Part shown: positions 22,732 through 31,591 of the stretch, one piece after another
Position numbering within the stretch: the first letter of the stretch is position 1
How the letters are laid out: each line of letters begins with the position of its first letter
From: Promicromonospora thailandica
GTDB lineage: Bacteria > Actinomycetota > Actinomycetes > Actinomycetales > Cellulomonadaceae
Assembly (NCBI RefSeq): GCF_024171955.1
Contig: NZ_JAMTCS010000011.1
Location: forward strand, 62,001-126,000
Length of the DNA: 64,000 bases
Reading direction: 5' to 3'
Position numbers and translations under genes: made by a program
The notes under the pieces: model-generated
Databases searched by the model: none
What the model was told of the DNA's origin: nothing
What the model saw: only the letters and a program-made list of their open reading frames with translations

Positions 22732-24051
22732 ATGGAAAAGGACAATGAGGTCACTTTGCGCCACGGGGGCGCTCCGGAGGGCACCCCGGAGGCGGTCGAC
22801 GACGGCGCCGCCGAGCGGCCCCGCTGGCGGATCATCGGCCCCGGTCTCGTCGTGGCGGCCACCGGCATCGGCGCCGGCGACCTGGTGGCCACCATGGTGG
22901 CGGGCAGCAACTACGGGTACGCGCTGCTGTGGGCGGTGATCCTCGGCGTCGTCGTGAAGATCGCGCTGGTCGAGGGCGCGGGCCGCTGGACACTCGCGAC
23001 CGGCCGCACCATCTTCGACGGCTGGAAGTCGCTGGGCCTGTGGGCCGTCGTGTACTTCGGCATCTACGTGGTCGTGTGGGGCTTCAGCTACGGCGCCGCG
23101 GCGATGTCCGGAGTCGGTCTGGCGCTGAACGGCCTCTTCCCGGGGCTGGACGTGCGCTGGTGGGCGATGCTCGCGGGCGTCGCGGGGCTGCTGCTCGTCT
23201 GGTTCGGCAAGTACAAGCCGTTCGAGAACGTCATGGCCGTGCTGATCGGCGTCATGTTCGTGACGGTGGTGGGCTCGGCGGTGCTGACCACGCCGAACCT
23301 CGGCCAGGTCGTGGCCGGCCTCGTGCCCGTCATCCCCGACGGCGCGGTGCTGAACACGCTGGGCCTGGCGGGCGGCGTCGGCGGCACGATCACGCTGGCG
23401 GCCTACGGGTACTGGCTCGCCGAGAAGGGCTGGAGCACGCCGCGCTGGATGCGCGTGATGCGGCTCGACAACGCCTGGGCCTACGTCATGTCCGGCATCT
23501 TCGTCGTCTCGATGCTGATCGTCGGCGCGGAGCTGCTGTACTCCGCGGGCCTGGCCGTGGCCGACGGCGAGCAGGGCCTGGTCGACGTCGCGGACGTGCT
23601 GGCCGAGCGGTACGGCGCGTTCATGGCGCCGCTGTTCCTGGTCGGGTTCTTCGCGGCCACGTTCTCGTCCGTGATCGGCGTCTGGCACGGTGTGTCGCTC
23701 ATGTTCGCCGACTTCGTGGCGACCATGCGCAACCTGCCGGCCGGCGACCGGCGCCGGGGCGCGGGCGGCACGTACTACCGCTGGTACATCCTGTGGCTCA
23801 CGTTCCCGCCGATGGCGCTGCTGTTCCTCGACAAGCCGATCCTGCTGGTCGTGGTCTACGGCGCGCTGGGCTCGCTGTTCATGCCGTTCCTGGCCCTCAC
23901 GCTGCTGTTCCTGATGAACTCGCGCGCGGTGCCGCGGCAGTGGCGCAACCGCTGGTGGGTCAACGTGGTGCTGGTGCTGGTGGCCGTGATGTTCCTGGTG
24001 CTCGGCGGCAACGAGCTGGTGAAGGCGGTGGCCCCGGTCTTCGGTGGCTGA
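22732..24051 (+). CDS. Nramp-family-like membrane transporter lacking the metal-binding motif
   Basis: A 439-residue protein with about eleven hydrophobic helices and an Nramp-like layout: IIGPGLVVAATGIGAGDLVA in helix 1 and GGTITLAAYGYWLAEKGW in helix 6. In true Mn/Fe Nramp transporters helix 1 has Asp-Pro-Gly-Asn and helix 6 has Met-Pro-His. Here these read Gly-Ala-Gly-Asp and an Ala-Ala-Tyr-Gly stretch, so the usual metal ligands are missing. The protein belongs to a divergent branch whose substrate I do not know. It is divergent from the gamma-glutamyltransferase gene and ends 41 bp before a convergent glycosyltransferase gene, with a hairpin between. Confidence 0.82.
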   Translation: MEKDNEVTLRHGGAPEGTPEAVDDGAAERPRWRIIGPGLVVAATGIGAGDLVATMVAGSNYGYALLWAVILGVVVKIALVEGAGRWTLATGRTIFDGWKSLGLWAVVYFGIYVVVWGFSYGAAAMSGVGLALNGLFPGLDVRWWAMLAGVAGLLLVWFGKYKPFENVMAVLIGVMFVTVVGSAVLTTPNLGQVVAGLVPVIPDGAVLNTLGLAGGVGGTITLAAYGYWLAEKGWSTPRWMRVMRLDNAWAYVMSGIFVVSMLIVGAELLYSAGLAVADGEQGLVDVADVLAERYGAFMAPLFLVGFFAATFSSVIGVWHGVSLMFADFVATMRNLPAGDRRRGAGGTYYRWYILWLTFPPMALLFLDKPILLVVVYGALGSLFMPFLALTLLFLMNSRAVPRQWRNRWWVNVVLVLVAVMFLVLGGNELVKAVAPVFGG

Positions 24052-24057
24052 CGGTCG

Positions 24058-24085
24058 GGCCCCGCCCCGCACGCGGGGCGGGGCC
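24058..24085. terminator. bidirectional hairpin terminator
   Basis: GGCCCCGCCCCGC (24058-24070) and GCGGGGCGGGGCC (24073-24085) are exact reverse complements separated by AC. The stem sits between the convergent Nramp-like and GT4 genes and can stop transcription from both sides. Confidence 0.7.
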
Positions 24086-24092
24086 TGACGGG

Positions 24093-25277
24093 TCAGGCGT
24101 GGGCCGGCGTCCGGTGCATCGCGCGGGCCTTGTCGTAGATGCCCTCGAAGGCGTCCAGCGTGCCGTCCACGGCGTGCGCCTCGACGAGCTCCCGGCTCGC
24201 GGAGCCCATCCGGTGCCGCAGGTCGGCGTCGCCGAGCAGGTCGCCGAGCCGGTTGGCGAGCTCGCGGACGTCGCCCGGCGTGTACAGCCAGCCGTTGACG
24301 CCGGGCCGCACCAGGTGGGGCAGCGCCATCGCGTCGGCGGCCACCACGGGCAGGCCGGACGCCATGGCCTCCAGGGTGACGAGGCTCTGCAGCTCCGCGA
24401 CGCCCGGCATGCAGAACACGTCGGCGTCCCGGTAGGCGGTGAGCAGGTCGTCGTCGGGCACGAAGCCGCGGAACCGGACGCGGCCGGCGGCGCCGGACGA
24501 GGCGGCGAGCGCCGACCACTCGTCGGCCCTGGTACCGGTGCCGACGATCTCGAGCCGGCCCGGCAGGCTGTCGGGGAGCAGGGCGAAGGCGCGGATGAGC
24601 TCGTCGACCCGCTTCTCCTGGTCGAGGCGGCCGACGAAGAGGACGGTCGGCTCGGCGCGGTCCTCGCGCGGCGACGTGGTGAAGCGGTCGGTGTCGATGC
24701 CGTTGGAGACGGGCACGGCGTGGCTCAGGCCGGCGTGCTGCGCCAGGAGGTCGACGGCGCGCGGGGTGGGGGCGGTGACGACGTCGGCCTTGGCGTACAC
24801 GCGGCCGATGTCCTGCCAGAGCCAGCGGCCGACCGTGCGGTGCATGGTGCCTGGTACGAGGAGGTAGCCGACCAGGTTCTCGGGCATGAGGTGGTTGGTG
24901 GCGACGACGGGGAGGTCGAGGCGGTGCGCGGCGTCGACCAGGGCGCGGCCGACGATGAAGCTGCCGTTGGTGTGCACCACGTCGGGGCGGACCTCGTCGA
25001 GGATCTCCGCGACGCCGCGCCGGGTCTCCCACGGCGCGCAGATGCGCAGGTTGTCGTGCGACGGGTAGCGGTGGGACCGCAGACCGTGCAGCACGACGCC
25101 GTCGAGCTCCTCCCGTACGGGCCGGCCGACCGGCGACGGGGCGACCACGTGCACCTCGTACCCGCGCCGGGCCAGTCCGGTGGCCAGGCTGCCGGCGAAC
25201 CGGGCGGCCCCGTTCACGGCGGGCGGGTAGGTGTCGGCACCGATCAGGATCGTGCGGGGAGTACCGGGCAGGTTCAC
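24093..25277 (-). CDS. GT4-family glycosyltransferase
   Basis: A 394-residue retaining glycosyltransferase with two Rossmann domains (GT-B). The N-terminal domain has DTYPPAVNGAARFAGSLATG, a typical acceptor-side loop, and RPDVVHTNGSFIVGRALVDA. The C-terminal domain has TVLFVGRLDQEKRVDELIRA and the nucleotide-sugar motif MPGVAELQSLVTLEAMASGL with the conserved Glu pair. This resembles PimB- or mannosyltransferase-like proteins, but donor and acceptor cannot be fixed from sequence. GTG 25277 has GAGAGG 9 nt upstream. The gap to the next leftward gene, which starts farther right, is 40 bp, so the two may share a transcript. Confidence 0.88.
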   Translation of the reverse strand: MNLPGTPRTILIGADTYPPAVNGAARFAGSLATGLARRGYEVHVVAPSPVGRPVREELDGVVLHGLRSHRYPSHDNLRICAPWETRRGVAEILDEVRPDVVHTNGSFIVGRALVDAAHRLDLPVVATNHLMPENLVGYLLVPGTMHRTVGRWLWQDIGRVYAKADVVTAPTPRAVDLLAQHAGLSHAVPVSNGIDTDRFTTSPREDRAEPTVLFVGRLDQEKRVDELIRAFALLPDSLPGRLEIVGTGTRADEWSALAASSGAAGRVRFRGFVPDDDLLTAYRDADVFCMPGVAELQSLVTLEAMASGLPVVAADAMALPHLVRPGVNGWLYTPGDVRELANRLGDLLGDADLRHRMGSASRELVEAHAVDGTLDAFEGIYDKARAMHRTPAHA

Positions 25278-25317
25278 TGTGCTGTACCTCTCGATGGTTC
25301 GGGAAGTCTCGTGGGGG

Positions 25318-26220
25318 TCAGATGGATGCGGGACGCGTCGCGCGGGCCGCGACGGCGTCGGGGTGGAGCCGGGCGAGGACGACGACGCCGACGACGGCGG
25401 CGAGCGCGGCCCCGCCGAGGAGGAACCAGGTGCCGACGGGTGTGTCGGACCCCTCCCCGAGGAGCACCGCGCCGAGCAGCACGGCGACGATCGGGTCGAC
25501 GACGGTGAGGCATGCGACCACGACCTCGGGCGGTCCGGCCGGGTAGGCCTGCTGGACGAGCCAGCCGCCGAGCACCATCGCGGCGACGGCGGCCGCCGCG
25601 GTGCCGAGCACCTGGAGGTCGTACCAGCGGGCGGCGCCGGAGCCGAGCTCCTGGAAGATCACGCGCATCAGCGCGGAGACCAGGCCGAACGCGGTGGCCC
25701 CGGCCGTCGCGCAGGCGACGCAGCGGAGCCAGCCGCCGATCATCAGGCCGGCCGCGCCCAGGGCGAGGACGGCACCGCCGACGATCAGGATGGTGGGCAC
25801 GGTCGATCCGGCGGGCGGTGGGCTGCCGGAGGCGGCGCTCACGGACGCGGCCACGAACACGGCGACGCCCGTCATGGTCAGGGTGACGCCGAGCAGGACG
25901 CTGGCACCGGGGGCCCGCCGGAGGCGGAGCGCGGAGAGCAGCACGGCCACGGGTACCGCCAGCACGCCGATGGGCTGGACGAGCCGGAGCGGGGCGAGCG
26001 CGAGGGCCACGGCGTGCACCGTGGTGCCGCCGGCCGCGAGCCCGAACCCGGTCAGCCAGCCGGGCCGGCGGGCGATCCGGCCGAGCCGGCGGAGCGACAC
26101 GACGCGTTCGCGGGAGTGGGGCTCCCCGTAGAGGTCGGCCACCTCGCGGTGCTGCAGGACTGCGGCCCCGGCGAACAGGGCGGCGCCGAGCACGGCGAGG
26201 GCGACCGCTGTGGCTTGCAT
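25318..26220 (-). CDS. DMT-superfamily (EamA/NIPA-like) membrane protein
   Basis: A 300-residue membrane protein with nine or ten hydrophobic helices. It starts MQATAVALAVLGAALFAGAA followed by VLQHREV, which is typical of actinobacterial DMT-like proteins annotated as permeases or Mg-transporter-like. LRLVQPIGVLAVPVAVLLSA and LTVVDPIVAVLLGAVLLGEG are the inverted-repeat halves; the latter includes the usual Val-Asp-Pro. No substrate can be inferred. ATG 26220 is chosen because the protein core begins there; an in-frame GTG 24 bases upstream sits next to GGAGAAGG and could be the true start. Confidence 0.75.
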   Translation of the reverse strand: MQATAVALAVLGAALFAGAAVLQHREVADLYGEPHSRERVVSLRRLGRIARRPGWLTGFGLAAGGTTVHAVALALAPLRLVQPIGVLAVPVAVLLSALRLRRAPGASVLLGVTLTMTGVAVFVAASVSAASGSPPPAGSTVPTILIVGGAVLALGAAGLMIGGWLRCVACATAGATAFGLVSALMRVIFQELGSGAARWYDLQVLGTAAAAVAAMVLGGWLVQQAYPAGPPEVVVACLTVVDPIVAVLLGAVLLGEGSDTPVGTWFLLGGAALAAVVGVVVLARLHPDAVAARATRPASI

Positions 26221-26347
26221 GGGACAACGGTGACGTAAGGACACCCTTCTCCGCCACCAGGTTTCCCCCCGTAATGGGATGGGGGATTCCCCCCATCTTT
26301 CTCGCGCCACTCCCGTGACCGACGCCGTGGTGCCTAGGGTCGGCGCG

Positions 26348-27316
26348 ATGAACACTGACACGCACCCGCGTCCCGCCCCACCGGAGGCACCGTACGCGGC
26401 GATCGTCGCGGCCACACCCGCGCGGGACGTCGACCTCGAGATCCGTGGCTCGCGCGCCCACGTCCGGGTGTACGGCGATCCCGCCGCACCGCGCCGGATG
26501 GTGTTCCTGCACGGGCTGCGCGGCGACCACCACGGCCTGGAGCCGATCGTCGCGCACCTGCTCGCCGAGCGCTCTGACCTGCAGGTATGGGTTCCCGACC
26601 TGCCCGGGTTCGGGGCTTCGGCGCCCCTGGGGCACGGGGTGCACGACGTCGCCGGCTACGCCGCCTGGACCACCGAGCTGCTGACCGCCGTGGCGCCCGG
26701 GGGCGACGTGGTCCTGGCGGGCCACTCCTTCGGCTCGATCGTCGCGGCGGCCACGGCGGCCGACCGGGTGGTGCGCGCCCTGGTGCTGGTCAACCCGATC
26801 GCGACGGCCGCGCTGGACGGTCCCCGGCGGGCGATGAGCGCCGTCACGGTGGGGGTGCACCGGCTGGCCGCCGCGCTCCCCGAGCGGGCGGGGACCGGGC
26901 TGCTGCGTCACCCGCTGTTCACCCGCGTGGCGAGCCTCGCGATGGTGACCTCCGACGACCGGGACCTGCGGCGCTGGATCCACGCGGAGCACGACCGCTA
27001 CTTCTCCGGCTTCGCCGACCGGCGCACCCTGCTGGAGGCCTTCCACGCCTCGGTGGGTACGGACGTCTCCGCCTACGCGGGGCGCATCACCGCGCCGACC
27101 CTGCTGGTCGCGTCCGAGAACGACGACGTCGCCCCGCTGCCCTCCCAGCGGGTCCTGGCGGCGGCGCTGGCGGACGCCCGGCTGGCCGTGGTCCCGCGGA
27201 CCGGGCACCTGGCGCACTACGAGGCGCCCGCCGTCGTGGCCCGCGAGACGGCCGGATTCCTGGCCGCGCTCGAGGCTGCCCGTGACGAGGCTGCCCGCGA
27301 CGAGGACGAACAGTGA
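26348..27316 (+). CDS. alpha/beta-hydrolase-fold protein
   Basis: A 322-residue soluble hydrolase. The HG motif VFLHGLRGDHHGLEP is near residue 55, followed by VWVPDLPGFGASAP, the nucleophile elbow GHSFGS (Ser near 126), the acid region LLVASENDDVAPLPS, and the catalytic His in GHLAHYEAP. All three catalytic positions are present. Substrate is unknown; esterase or lipase activity is likely. TAGGGT (26335-26340) ends 7 nt before ATG 26348, and no Shine-Dalgarno is visible, so a leaderless start is likely. It is followed at 11 bp by a GT4 gene and is probably cotranscribed with it. Confidence 0.82.
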   Translation: MNTDTHPRPAPPEAPYAAIVAATPARDVDLEIRGSRAHVRVYGDPAAPRRMVFLHGLRGDHHGLEPIVAHLLAERSDLQVWVPDLPGFGASAPLGHGVHDVAGYAAWTTELLTAVAPGGDVVLAGHSFGSIVAAATAADRVVRALVLVNPIATAALDGPRRAMSAVTVGVHRLAAALPERAGTGLLRHPLFTRVASLAMVTSDDRDLRRWIHAEHDRYFSGFADRRTLLEAFHASVGTDVSAYAGRITAPTLLVASENDDVAPLPSQRVLAAALADARLAVVPRTGHLAHYEAPAVVARETAGFLAALEAARDEAARDEDEQ

Positions 27317-27327
27317 GGGAACAGCAG

Positions 27328-28377
27328 ATGAAGATCGTCGTCGACTGCCGCTACCTGCGGGTCGGCCGGCACGACGGGATCAGCCGCTACACCGCCGGCA
27401 TCGTGACGGCGCTGGCCCGGCTGCACCCGATCGAGGTGCTGGTCAGCGACGAGCGTCAGCTCGAGCACCTGCCGGCCGGGCTGCCGTGGCACCACGTCAG
27501 CGCCCCGACGAGCTGGCGCGAGCCGTTCGTCGCCCGGCAGGTGCGCCGCACCGGCGCCGACGTGGTGTTCAGCCCGATGCAGACCATGGGCACCTGGGGC
27601 CGGGACTACCGGGTGGTGCTCACGCTGCACGACCTCATCTACTACCGGCACCCCACGCCCCCGCGGAACCTGCCGGCCCCCGTGCGCCTGCTGTGGCGGG
27701 CGTTCCACCTCGCGTGGTGGCCGCAGCGCCTGCTGCTGAACCGCGCCGACGAGGTGGTGACCGTCTCGGAGACCACGCGTGACCTCATCGCCCGCCACCG
27801 GCTCACCCGGCGCCCGGTCACCGTGGTGCCCAACGCGCCCGACCCCGCGCCCGACCTGCCGCGCGGGGAGCGGACCCGCTCGCTCGTCTACATGGGCTCG
27901 TTCATGCCGTACAAGAACGTCGAGCTGCCCGCGCGCGCCATGGCGCAGCTGCCCGGCTGGGAGCTGCACCTGATGAGCCCCGTCACGCCCGAGCAGCGGG
28001 CCCGCCTCGAGGCGCTCGCGGGGGAGGGGACCCTCGTCTTCCACGACGGCGCCTCGGACGAGGTCTACCGCGACGTGCTGCGCGGTGCCACGGCGCTCGT
28101 GTCCGGCTCCCGCGACGAGGGCTTCGGGCTGCCCCTCGTGGAGGCGATGGCGCTCGGCACACCCCTGGTGGTCAGCGACATCCCGGTGTTCCGGGAGGTC
28201 GGCGGGGCCGCGGGCACGTACGTCGACCCGGACGACGTCGACGGGTTCGCGGGTGCCGTCCGCGCGCTCGACGACCCGGCCACGTGGGCCGAGCGGTCGG
28301 CCGCCGCACGCCTGCGCGCCGCGGGATACGACTGGGACATCTCGGCCAAGACTCTGCTCACTCTTCTGGTAGGGTGA
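27328..28377 (+). CDS. GT4-family glycosyltransferase
   Basis: A 349-residue GT-B glycosyltransferase. The opening MKIVVDCRYLRVGRHDGISR and YTAGIVTALARL are typical of mannosyl- or rhamnosyltransferases of the WbaZ/RfaB kind. Later come ADVVFSPMQTMG, VVLTLHDLIYY, VVTVSETTRDLI and the donor-site sequence GSRDEGFGLPLVEAMALGTP with the catalytic ExxxxxE. ATG 27328 has GAGGGA upstream; GTG 27313 is an alternative. It follows the alpha/beta hydrolase gene by 11 bp and is followed by its own terminator-free junction to the next acyltransferase gene, whose promoter lies at the 3' end. Confidence 0.88.
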   Translation: MKIVVDCRYLRVGRHDGISRYTAGIVTALARLHPIEVLVSDERQLEHLPAGLPWHHVSAPTSWREPFVARQVRRTGADVVFSPMQTMGTWGRDYRVVLTLHDLIYYRHPTPPRNLPAPVRLLWRAFHLAWWPQRLLLNRADEVVTVSETTRDLIARHRLTRRPVTVVPNAPDPAPDLPRGERTRSLVYMGSFMPYKNVELPARAMAQLPGWELHLMSPVTPEQRARLEALAGEGTLVFHDGASDEVYRDVLRGATALVSGSRDEGFGLPLVEAMALGTPLVVSDIPVFREVGGAAGTYVDPDDVDGFAGAVRALDDPATWAERSAAARLRAAGYDWDISAKTLLTLLVG

Positions 28378-28380
28378 TTT

Positions 28381-28409
28381 TTGACCGTTACCGTTCCGTG
28401 ATCTAAGGT
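28381..28409 (+). promoter_or_regulatory. sigma-70-type promoter of an acyltransferase gene
   Basis: TTGACC (28381-28386), a 17-bp spacer and TAAGGT (28404-28409) make the best housekeeping-type promoter in the window. The -10 ends 8 nt before ATG 28418 and no ribosome site intervenes, so the mRNA should be leaderless or nearly so. Confidence 0.65.
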
Positions 28410-28417
28410 CGGCGGCG

Positions 28418-29596
28418 ATGACCCGTCCTGACGAGAGCCTGACCGCACCCGTTCCCGAGACGAGCCCGGCCACGAGCGGTGCGCGCCGGAAAGGTTCCGG
28501 CCGGCTCGTGGCCATGGACGGCCTGCGCTTCGCCGCCGCCGCGGCCGTGCTGCTCTACCACTTCACGGCCACGTCGACGGTGAGCAGCTACTGGGGGGCG
28601 AGCCCCGTGCACGCGTTCCCGCTGCTCAACGAGGTCACGCGGTACGGCTGGCTCGGGGTCGAGCTGTTCTTCATGATCTCGGGGTTCGTCATCCTGCTCA
28701 GCGCCGACGGCCGCGGCGTCGCCGGGTTCGTCGCCTCGCGCGTGGGCCGCCTGTTCCCCGCCTACTGGGCGTGCATCGTGCTCACGGTCGGCCTGCAGCA
28801 GTTCTGGTCCGGCGGACGGCAGACCTCGCCGTTCGAGACCCTCGTGAACCTCACCATGGTCCAGGACCTGTTCGAGGTCACGGGCGTGCAGGTCGTGTTC
28901 TGGACCCTGCTCGTGGAGCTCAAGTTCTACCTGCTGGTGCTCGCGGTGCTGGCGCTCGGCCCCCTGACCCGCACCCGGGTGCTCGCGTTCGCGACGCTCT
29001 GGCCGCTCGCGGGCTGGGCCGCCCAGGAGCTCGGCGCGCGGTGGCTCACCGAGTGGCTCGTACCCGACTACGCCCCCTACTTCGCCGTGGGGATGCTGCT
29101 GTTCCTCGCCTACCGCGACGGGTTCGACGTGGTCACGAGCCTGCTGCTCGCCGGCGGGCTGATCCTGTGCGTGCTGCGTGTGCTCGACGCCGCGGGGCGC
29201 GCGTCCGACCTGCAGGGCGTCCCCGTCGACCCCGTGATCACGGTACTGGTGCTGCTGGGGTGCGTCGTCGCCGTGTGGGCCACGACGCTGCCGGGCCGGT
29301 CCGCGCCGTCCCGCCGGGTCGCGACCGTGCTCGGCACCTTCGGCGCGCTGACGTACCCCGTCTACCTGGTGCACACGCAGTTCGGCTACGCGGTGATCGA
29401 CGTGCTCGCCCACGAGACCACCCGCACCGTGGCGCTCGTCGCGGCGGGCGCGCTCAGCCTGGTCCTGGCGGTCGCGATCCACTACGGCGTCGAGCGTCCG
29501 ACGTCGGCCCGGCTGCGCCGGGCGGTGCAGTCCGGGCTGCTACGGTGCGGCGACGTGCTGCGCTCTCGCGGCCTCGTCCCGTCGCCGCGGGGGTGA
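28418..29596 (+). CDS. acyltransferase-3 family membrane protein
   Basis: A 392-residue membrane O-acyltransferase closely similar in plan to the 11103-12347 product. Motifs are MDGLRFAAAAAVLLYHFTAT, GVELFFMISGFVILL, RVGRLFPAYWACIV, VFWTLLVELKFYLLVLAVLA and ALTYPVYLVHTQFGY. It has no SGNH domain. Two GT4 genes and a hydrolase lie upstream, so acylation of the glycan they build is a reasonable inference. Its promoter at 28381-28409 means it can be expressed alone. The gene ends 12 bp before the convergent RDD gene with no strong hairpin between. Confidence 0.88.
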   Translation: MTRPDESLTAPVPETSPATSGARRKGSGRLVAMDGLRFAAAAAVLLYHFTATSTVSSYWGASPVHAFPLLNEVTRYGWLGVELFFMISGFVILLSADGRGVAGFVASRVGRLFPAYWACIVLTVGLQQFWSGGRQTSPFETLVNLTMVQDLFEVTGVQVVFWTLLVELKFYLLVLAVLALGPLTRTRVLAFATLWPLAGWAAQELGARWLTEWLVPDYAPYFAVGMLLFLAYRDGFDVVTSLLLAGGLILCVLRVLDAAGRASDLQGVPVDPVITVLVLLGCVVAVWATTLPGRSAPSRRVATVLGTFGALTYPVYLVHTQFGYAVIDVLAHETTRTVALVAAGALSLVLAVAIHYGVERPTSARLRRAVQSGLLRCGDVLRSRGLVPSPRG

Positions 29597-29608
29597 GGCG
29601 CCGGCGGC

Positions 29609-30436
29609 TCAGCGCGGCGGGTCGGCCACCGCGAACGGGAGGCGGTGCAGCAGCTCGGCCTGCTCCTGCGCGCGCCGCCGGTCCCGCCGGCCCGCCTCGA
29701 GCTCGCGCTCGCGGCGCTCGGCGAGCACGGCGTGCAGGAACGCCTCGGGGTGCGTCCCCGGGGGCGGCCCCGGCGCGACGTACGGCTCGATGCGGCCCGC
29801 GAGGTCGTCCGCGAGCTGCGCGCGGGACTCCGGCGCGAGGCGCGCGGCCCGGCCGAGAAGCTGGCGCGCGGCCAGTGCCAGGCCGTCCGGCAGGCGCCGC
29901 ATGTCGGCGGTGTGCGCCCACGCGGCCAGCGACTGCGGCATCACGACCGGTGCCGACGGCGGCCTGCCGCCGCGCACCCGCACCGCGTAGGTGCCCGCGG
30001 CGAGGTCGCCCAGCCGCTTGCCCTTCGCGTTGGCCAACGACACCACGGCAGCGATGCCGCCGAACGTCAGCCACAGCTCGAAGATGCCGATCAGGGCGCG
30101 CACCAGGGCGTGCCGGAACCGGACCGGACCGCCGTCGTCCCGCACCACGCGGATACCGCACGCGAGCTTGCCCACCGAACGGCCGCGGGACAGCGTCTCG
30201 ACCGTGACGGGCACGCCCACCACGACGACGGCGCTCGCCACCGCCCAGATGATCAGAGCGGCGTCCTCGCTCACCGACGCGGTCTCCAGGAACCACAGCC
30301 CGCCCACACCGGCGGCGATGCCGATGACCACGCCGAGCACGATGAAGTCGAGCATGGCGCCCATGGCGCGGGTGATGAACGACGCCGGGCGCGCGTCCAG
30401 CACCACGCCCTCGCCGATGACGATGCCGTCCTGCAC
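29609..30436 (-). CDS. RDD-family membrane protein
   Basis: A 275-residue protein whose N-terminal ~150 residues are an RDD domain with three hydrophobic helices: ARPASFITRAMGAMLDFIVL gives the Arg/Asp signature, then RGRSVGKLACGIRVV and FRHALVRALIGIFELW. The C-terminal half is hydrophilic, with charged helices at the end (ERRERELEAGRRDRRRAQEQ). GTG 30436 has GGAGG 4-5 nt upstream. It is divergent from the SpoIIM-like gene, a neighbour pair conserved in actinobacteria. Function unknown; a transport or membrane-assembly role with the DUF58/MoxR block is inferred. Confidence 0.85.
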   Translation of the reverse strand: MQDGIVIGEGVVLDARPASFITRAMGAMLDFIVLGVVIGIAAGVGGLWFLETASVSEDAALIIWAVASAVVVVGVPVTVETLSRGRSVGKLACGIRVVRDDGGPVRFRHALVRALIGIFELWLTFGGIAAVVSLANAKGKRLGDLAAGTYAVRVRGGRPPSAPVVMPQSLAAWAHTADMRRLPDGLALAARQLLGRAARLAPESRAQLADDLAGRIEPYVAPGPPPGTHPEAFLHAVLAERRERELEAGRRDRRRAQEQAELLHRLPFAVADPPR

Positions 30437-30502
30437 GGTTCCTCCGGTCGGTGTGCTGTGCGTCCGAGGTGGGACCTGACTCCTGTGCGGCAGACTACCG
30501 TC

Positions 30503-31492
30503 GTGGACATCGACGCCTTCACCGCCGTGCACGCCGCCGAGTGGGACCGGCTGCGGGAGCTCTCCGCCCGGCGCCGCCTGGACGGCGCCGAGTCGGACGA
30601 GCTCGTGCGCCTGTACCAGTCGGTCGCCACGCACCTGTCCACCGTCCGGTCGGCCGCGCCGGACCCCGCGCTCGTGACCCGCCTGTCCGACGTGCTGAAC
30701 CGGGCCCGCACCCGGATCGCCGGCGCCCACGAGCCGGCCTGGCGCGAGGTCACGCGGTTCGCGACCGTGTCGCTGCCCGCCGCCTTCTACCGGATCCGCT
30801 GGTGGTCGCACGCCGTGACGGCGGCCTGCCTGCTCGTGGCGCTGGTCGCGGGCGTCCACGTCGCCACGTCGCCCGAGGCCCTCGCCGCCCTCATGACGCC
30901 CGCCGAGCAGGAGGAGTACGTGAACGAGGCGTTCGCGTCCTACTACGACCCGGGCATCGGGTTCGCGGGTGTGGTGTGGACCAACAACGCACGCGTCGCG
31001 GCCCTGTCCGTGGCCGGCGGCATCACCGGCTTCTTCACCCTGTTCGTGCTCTACCAGAACGCCGCGTCCGTCGGCGCCATCGGCGGCATGATGGCCGCCC
31101 ACGACGAGCTCGACCTGTTCCTCACGCTCATCACGCCGCACGGCCTGCTGGAGCTCACCTGCATCTTCGTCGCCGGCGCCGCGGGCCTGCGGCTGTTCTG
31201 GACCATCATCGACCCGGGTCACCGCAAGCGGTCGGTCGCCCTGGCCGCAGAGGGCCGCGCGCTCATCACCACCGTCATCGGGCTGGCCGTCGCGCTCGGC
31301 GTCTCCGGCCTGGTGGAGGGCTTCGTCACCGGCTCGGAGCTCTACTGGTGGCTCAAGATCGTGATCGGCGCCCTCGTCCTCGCCGCGTTCTGGGCGTACG
31401 TCTACGTGCTCGGCCGCCGCGCCGTCCGCGCGGGCGCCACGGGCGACCTCGCGGAGCACGAGTCCGGCGCCACCGTGGTCACGGCTGGGTGA
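30503..31492 (+). CDS. SpoIIM-like (stage II sporulation protein M family) membrane protein
   Basis: A 329-residue protein. A soluble N-terminal region (VDIDAFTAVHAAEWDRLREL and a helical stretch to ~residue 90) is followed by five or six hydrophobic helices with the family residues YYDPGIGFAGVVWTNNARVA and LTLITPHGLLELTCIFVAGA. In Bacillus, SpoIIM works in septal peptidoglycan hydrolysis; here no other sporulation gene is near, so the ancestral role is probably different. GTG 30503 is chosen because the family usually begins there and CAGACT ends 6 nt before it; GTG 30485 is the alternative. It is divergent from the RDD gene. Confidence 0.85.
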   Translation: MDIDAFTAVHAAEWDRLRELSARRRLDGAESDELVRLYQSVATHLSTVRSAAPDPALVTRLSDVLNRARTRIAGAHEPAWREVTRFATVSLPAAFYRIRWWSHAVTAACLLVALVAGVHVATSPEALAALMTPAEQEEYVNEAFASYYDPGIGFAGVVWTNNARVAALSVAGGITGFFTLFVLYQNAASVGAIGGMMAAHDELDLFLTLITPHGLLELTCIFVAGAAGLRLFWTIIDPGHRKRSVALAAEGRALITTVIGLAVALGVSGLVEGFVTGSELYWWLKIVIGALVLAAFWAYVYVLGRRAVRAGATGDLAEHESGATVVTAG

Positions 31493-31542
31493 CAGCCGCG
31501 CCGCGAGCACGCTCTTCGCGGCCCCGTGTCAGTCCCGCGTAC

Positions 31543-31548
31543 TAGGGT
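31543..31548 (+). promoter_or_regulatory. -10 element before the membrane protein / DUF58 operon
   Basis: TAGGGT at 31543-31548 is a good actinobacterial -10 hexamer, giving a ~37-nt leader with GGAG before ATG 31592. No clear -35 is seen. It would drive the run from 31592 to 37096. Confidence 0.4.
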
Positions 31549-31591
31549 TGCCGCGCAGGACAGACCCGAGACGACATCCGGAGCACGCCCC

